A stretch of 64,000 bases of DNA from Buchnera aphidicola (Aphis nasturtii) (GTDB taxonomy: Bacteria > Pseudomonadota > Gammaproteobacteria > Enterobacterales > Enterobacteriaceae), in contig NZ_CP034888.1 in the NCBI RefSeq assembly GCF_005083345.1, positions 521,448-585,447 of the forward strand, given 5' to 3'. This document shows, piece by piece, positions 63,695-64,000 of the stretch; the stretch's first letter is position 1, and the number at the start of each line of letters is the position of its first letter. The notes under the pieces were generated by a model that saw only the letters and a list, made by a program, of their open reading frames with translations, searched no databases and was not told where the DNA came from. Position numbers and translations under genes: made by a program.

Positions 63695-64000
63695 CTATGA
63701 TGAAACTATAAAGTCTGGGTTTTTTAGAGATTTTCTAGAAAGTAAGCAATAGTTTAAATTCATTTTTTCATGATAGGTTAGCACACTACCTCCTGCAGCT
63801 GTAACAATCGCATGTCCTGCTGCAGTATCCCAGATATATGTTGTTCCGAATCTTGGATAATATTGGGCTTTTCCTTCTGCTATATAACAGAATTTTAAAG
63901 ATGAACCTAATTTTTTGATTGTATACTTCTTGTTTTCTGTTTTATTGATAAAATCATATAATTTTTTATTCGGATGAGAACGACTTACAATAAATCTTGG
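63695..64000 (-). CDS. cysQ: 3'(2'),5'-bisphosphate nucleotidase CysQ (C-terminal part only)
   Basis: The C-terminal 101 residues of a PAP phosphatase of the inositol-monophosphatase superfamily are visible; the 5' part is beyond the window. It shows [44 protein letters not shown] (metal-binding Asp), and ends IVSS. The enzyme clears PAP made during sulfate assimilation. It reads leftward, 26 bp before dut. Confidence 0.9.
   Translation of the reverse strand, partial: PRFIVSRSHPNKKLYDFINKTENKKYTIKKLGSSLKFCYIAEGKAQYYPRFGTTYIWDTAAGHAIVTAAGGSVLTYHEKMNLNYCLLSRKSLKNPDFIVSS

Overview
The window is a gene-dense, extremely AT-rich stretch of a reduced gammaproteobacterial chromosome. Protein sequences are recognisably Escherichia-like, yet intergenic DNA is almost pure A/T, genes are full of A/T homopolymers, many E. 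coli neighbours are missing without a trace, and 16S rRNA is not beside 23S-5S. Together these point to the aphid endosymbiont Buchnera aphidicola; I cannot name the aphid host or strain from the sequence alone. I see no insertion sequence, prophage, CRISPR array, toxin-antitoxin or defence locus.

Layout. 1-9707: end of mdlA and mdlB (ABC exporter pair), 4.5S RNA (ffs), dnaX, ybaB, htpG, adk, tRNA-Arg(TCT), folD, cysS, ybeD. This is a thinned version of the E. coli order, with recR and hemH among the losses. 9752-13757: cspE and a split rRNA unit read leftward as promoter, tRNA-Glu, boxA, 23S, 5S, terminator. 13838-17382: aroE-tsaC-smg (leftward) and def-fmt (rightward). 17408-35751: the alpha, spc, S10 and str ribosomal superoperons, all leftward, from rpsL to rplQ, with secY, rpoA, tuf and fusA. 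35800-44410: tusDCB, fkpA, slyX, argD, tsgA, trpS, rpe, aroB, aroK. 44803-51853: tRNA-Ser(GGA), deoD-deoB, prfC, ansA, nfuA, bioH, ssb. 51854-64000: a 764-bp decayed gap, then dnaB, gshB, ruvX, yggS, hemW, trmB, mutY, yggX, murI, sbcB, tRNA-Asn, tRNA-Ile2(CAT), pyrE, dut and the 3' part of cysQ.

Function. Most genes serve translation: about 30 ribosomal proteins, rRNA, five tRNAs, EF-Tu, EF-G, RF3, CysRS, TrpRS, formyl-Met start and removal, and tRNA modification by TusBCD, TsaC and TrmB. Others serve the symbiotic amino-acid role (aroE, aroB, aroK for the shikimate route; argD for arginine and lysine), nucleotide and one-carbon metabolism (adk, folD, pyrE, dut, deoB, deoD), redox and Fe-S work (gshB, nfuA, yggX), a minimal replication and repair set (dnaX, dnaB, ssb, mutY, sbcB), and a little envelope work (mdlAB, secY, fkpA, tsgA, murI).

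Main points of interest. trpS and pyrE are each broken by one missing A in a poly(A) tract (A10 and A9) although the rest of both genes is intact. Transcriptional slippage at such tracts could restore the full proteins. Intact genes nearby carry in-frame A10 and A11 tracts. DnaX is cut back to a gamma-like clamp loader. The 23S gene has lost its 16S partner but keeps a strong promoter, a boxA and an almost perfect processing stem. I found no credible undescribed multi-gene system.
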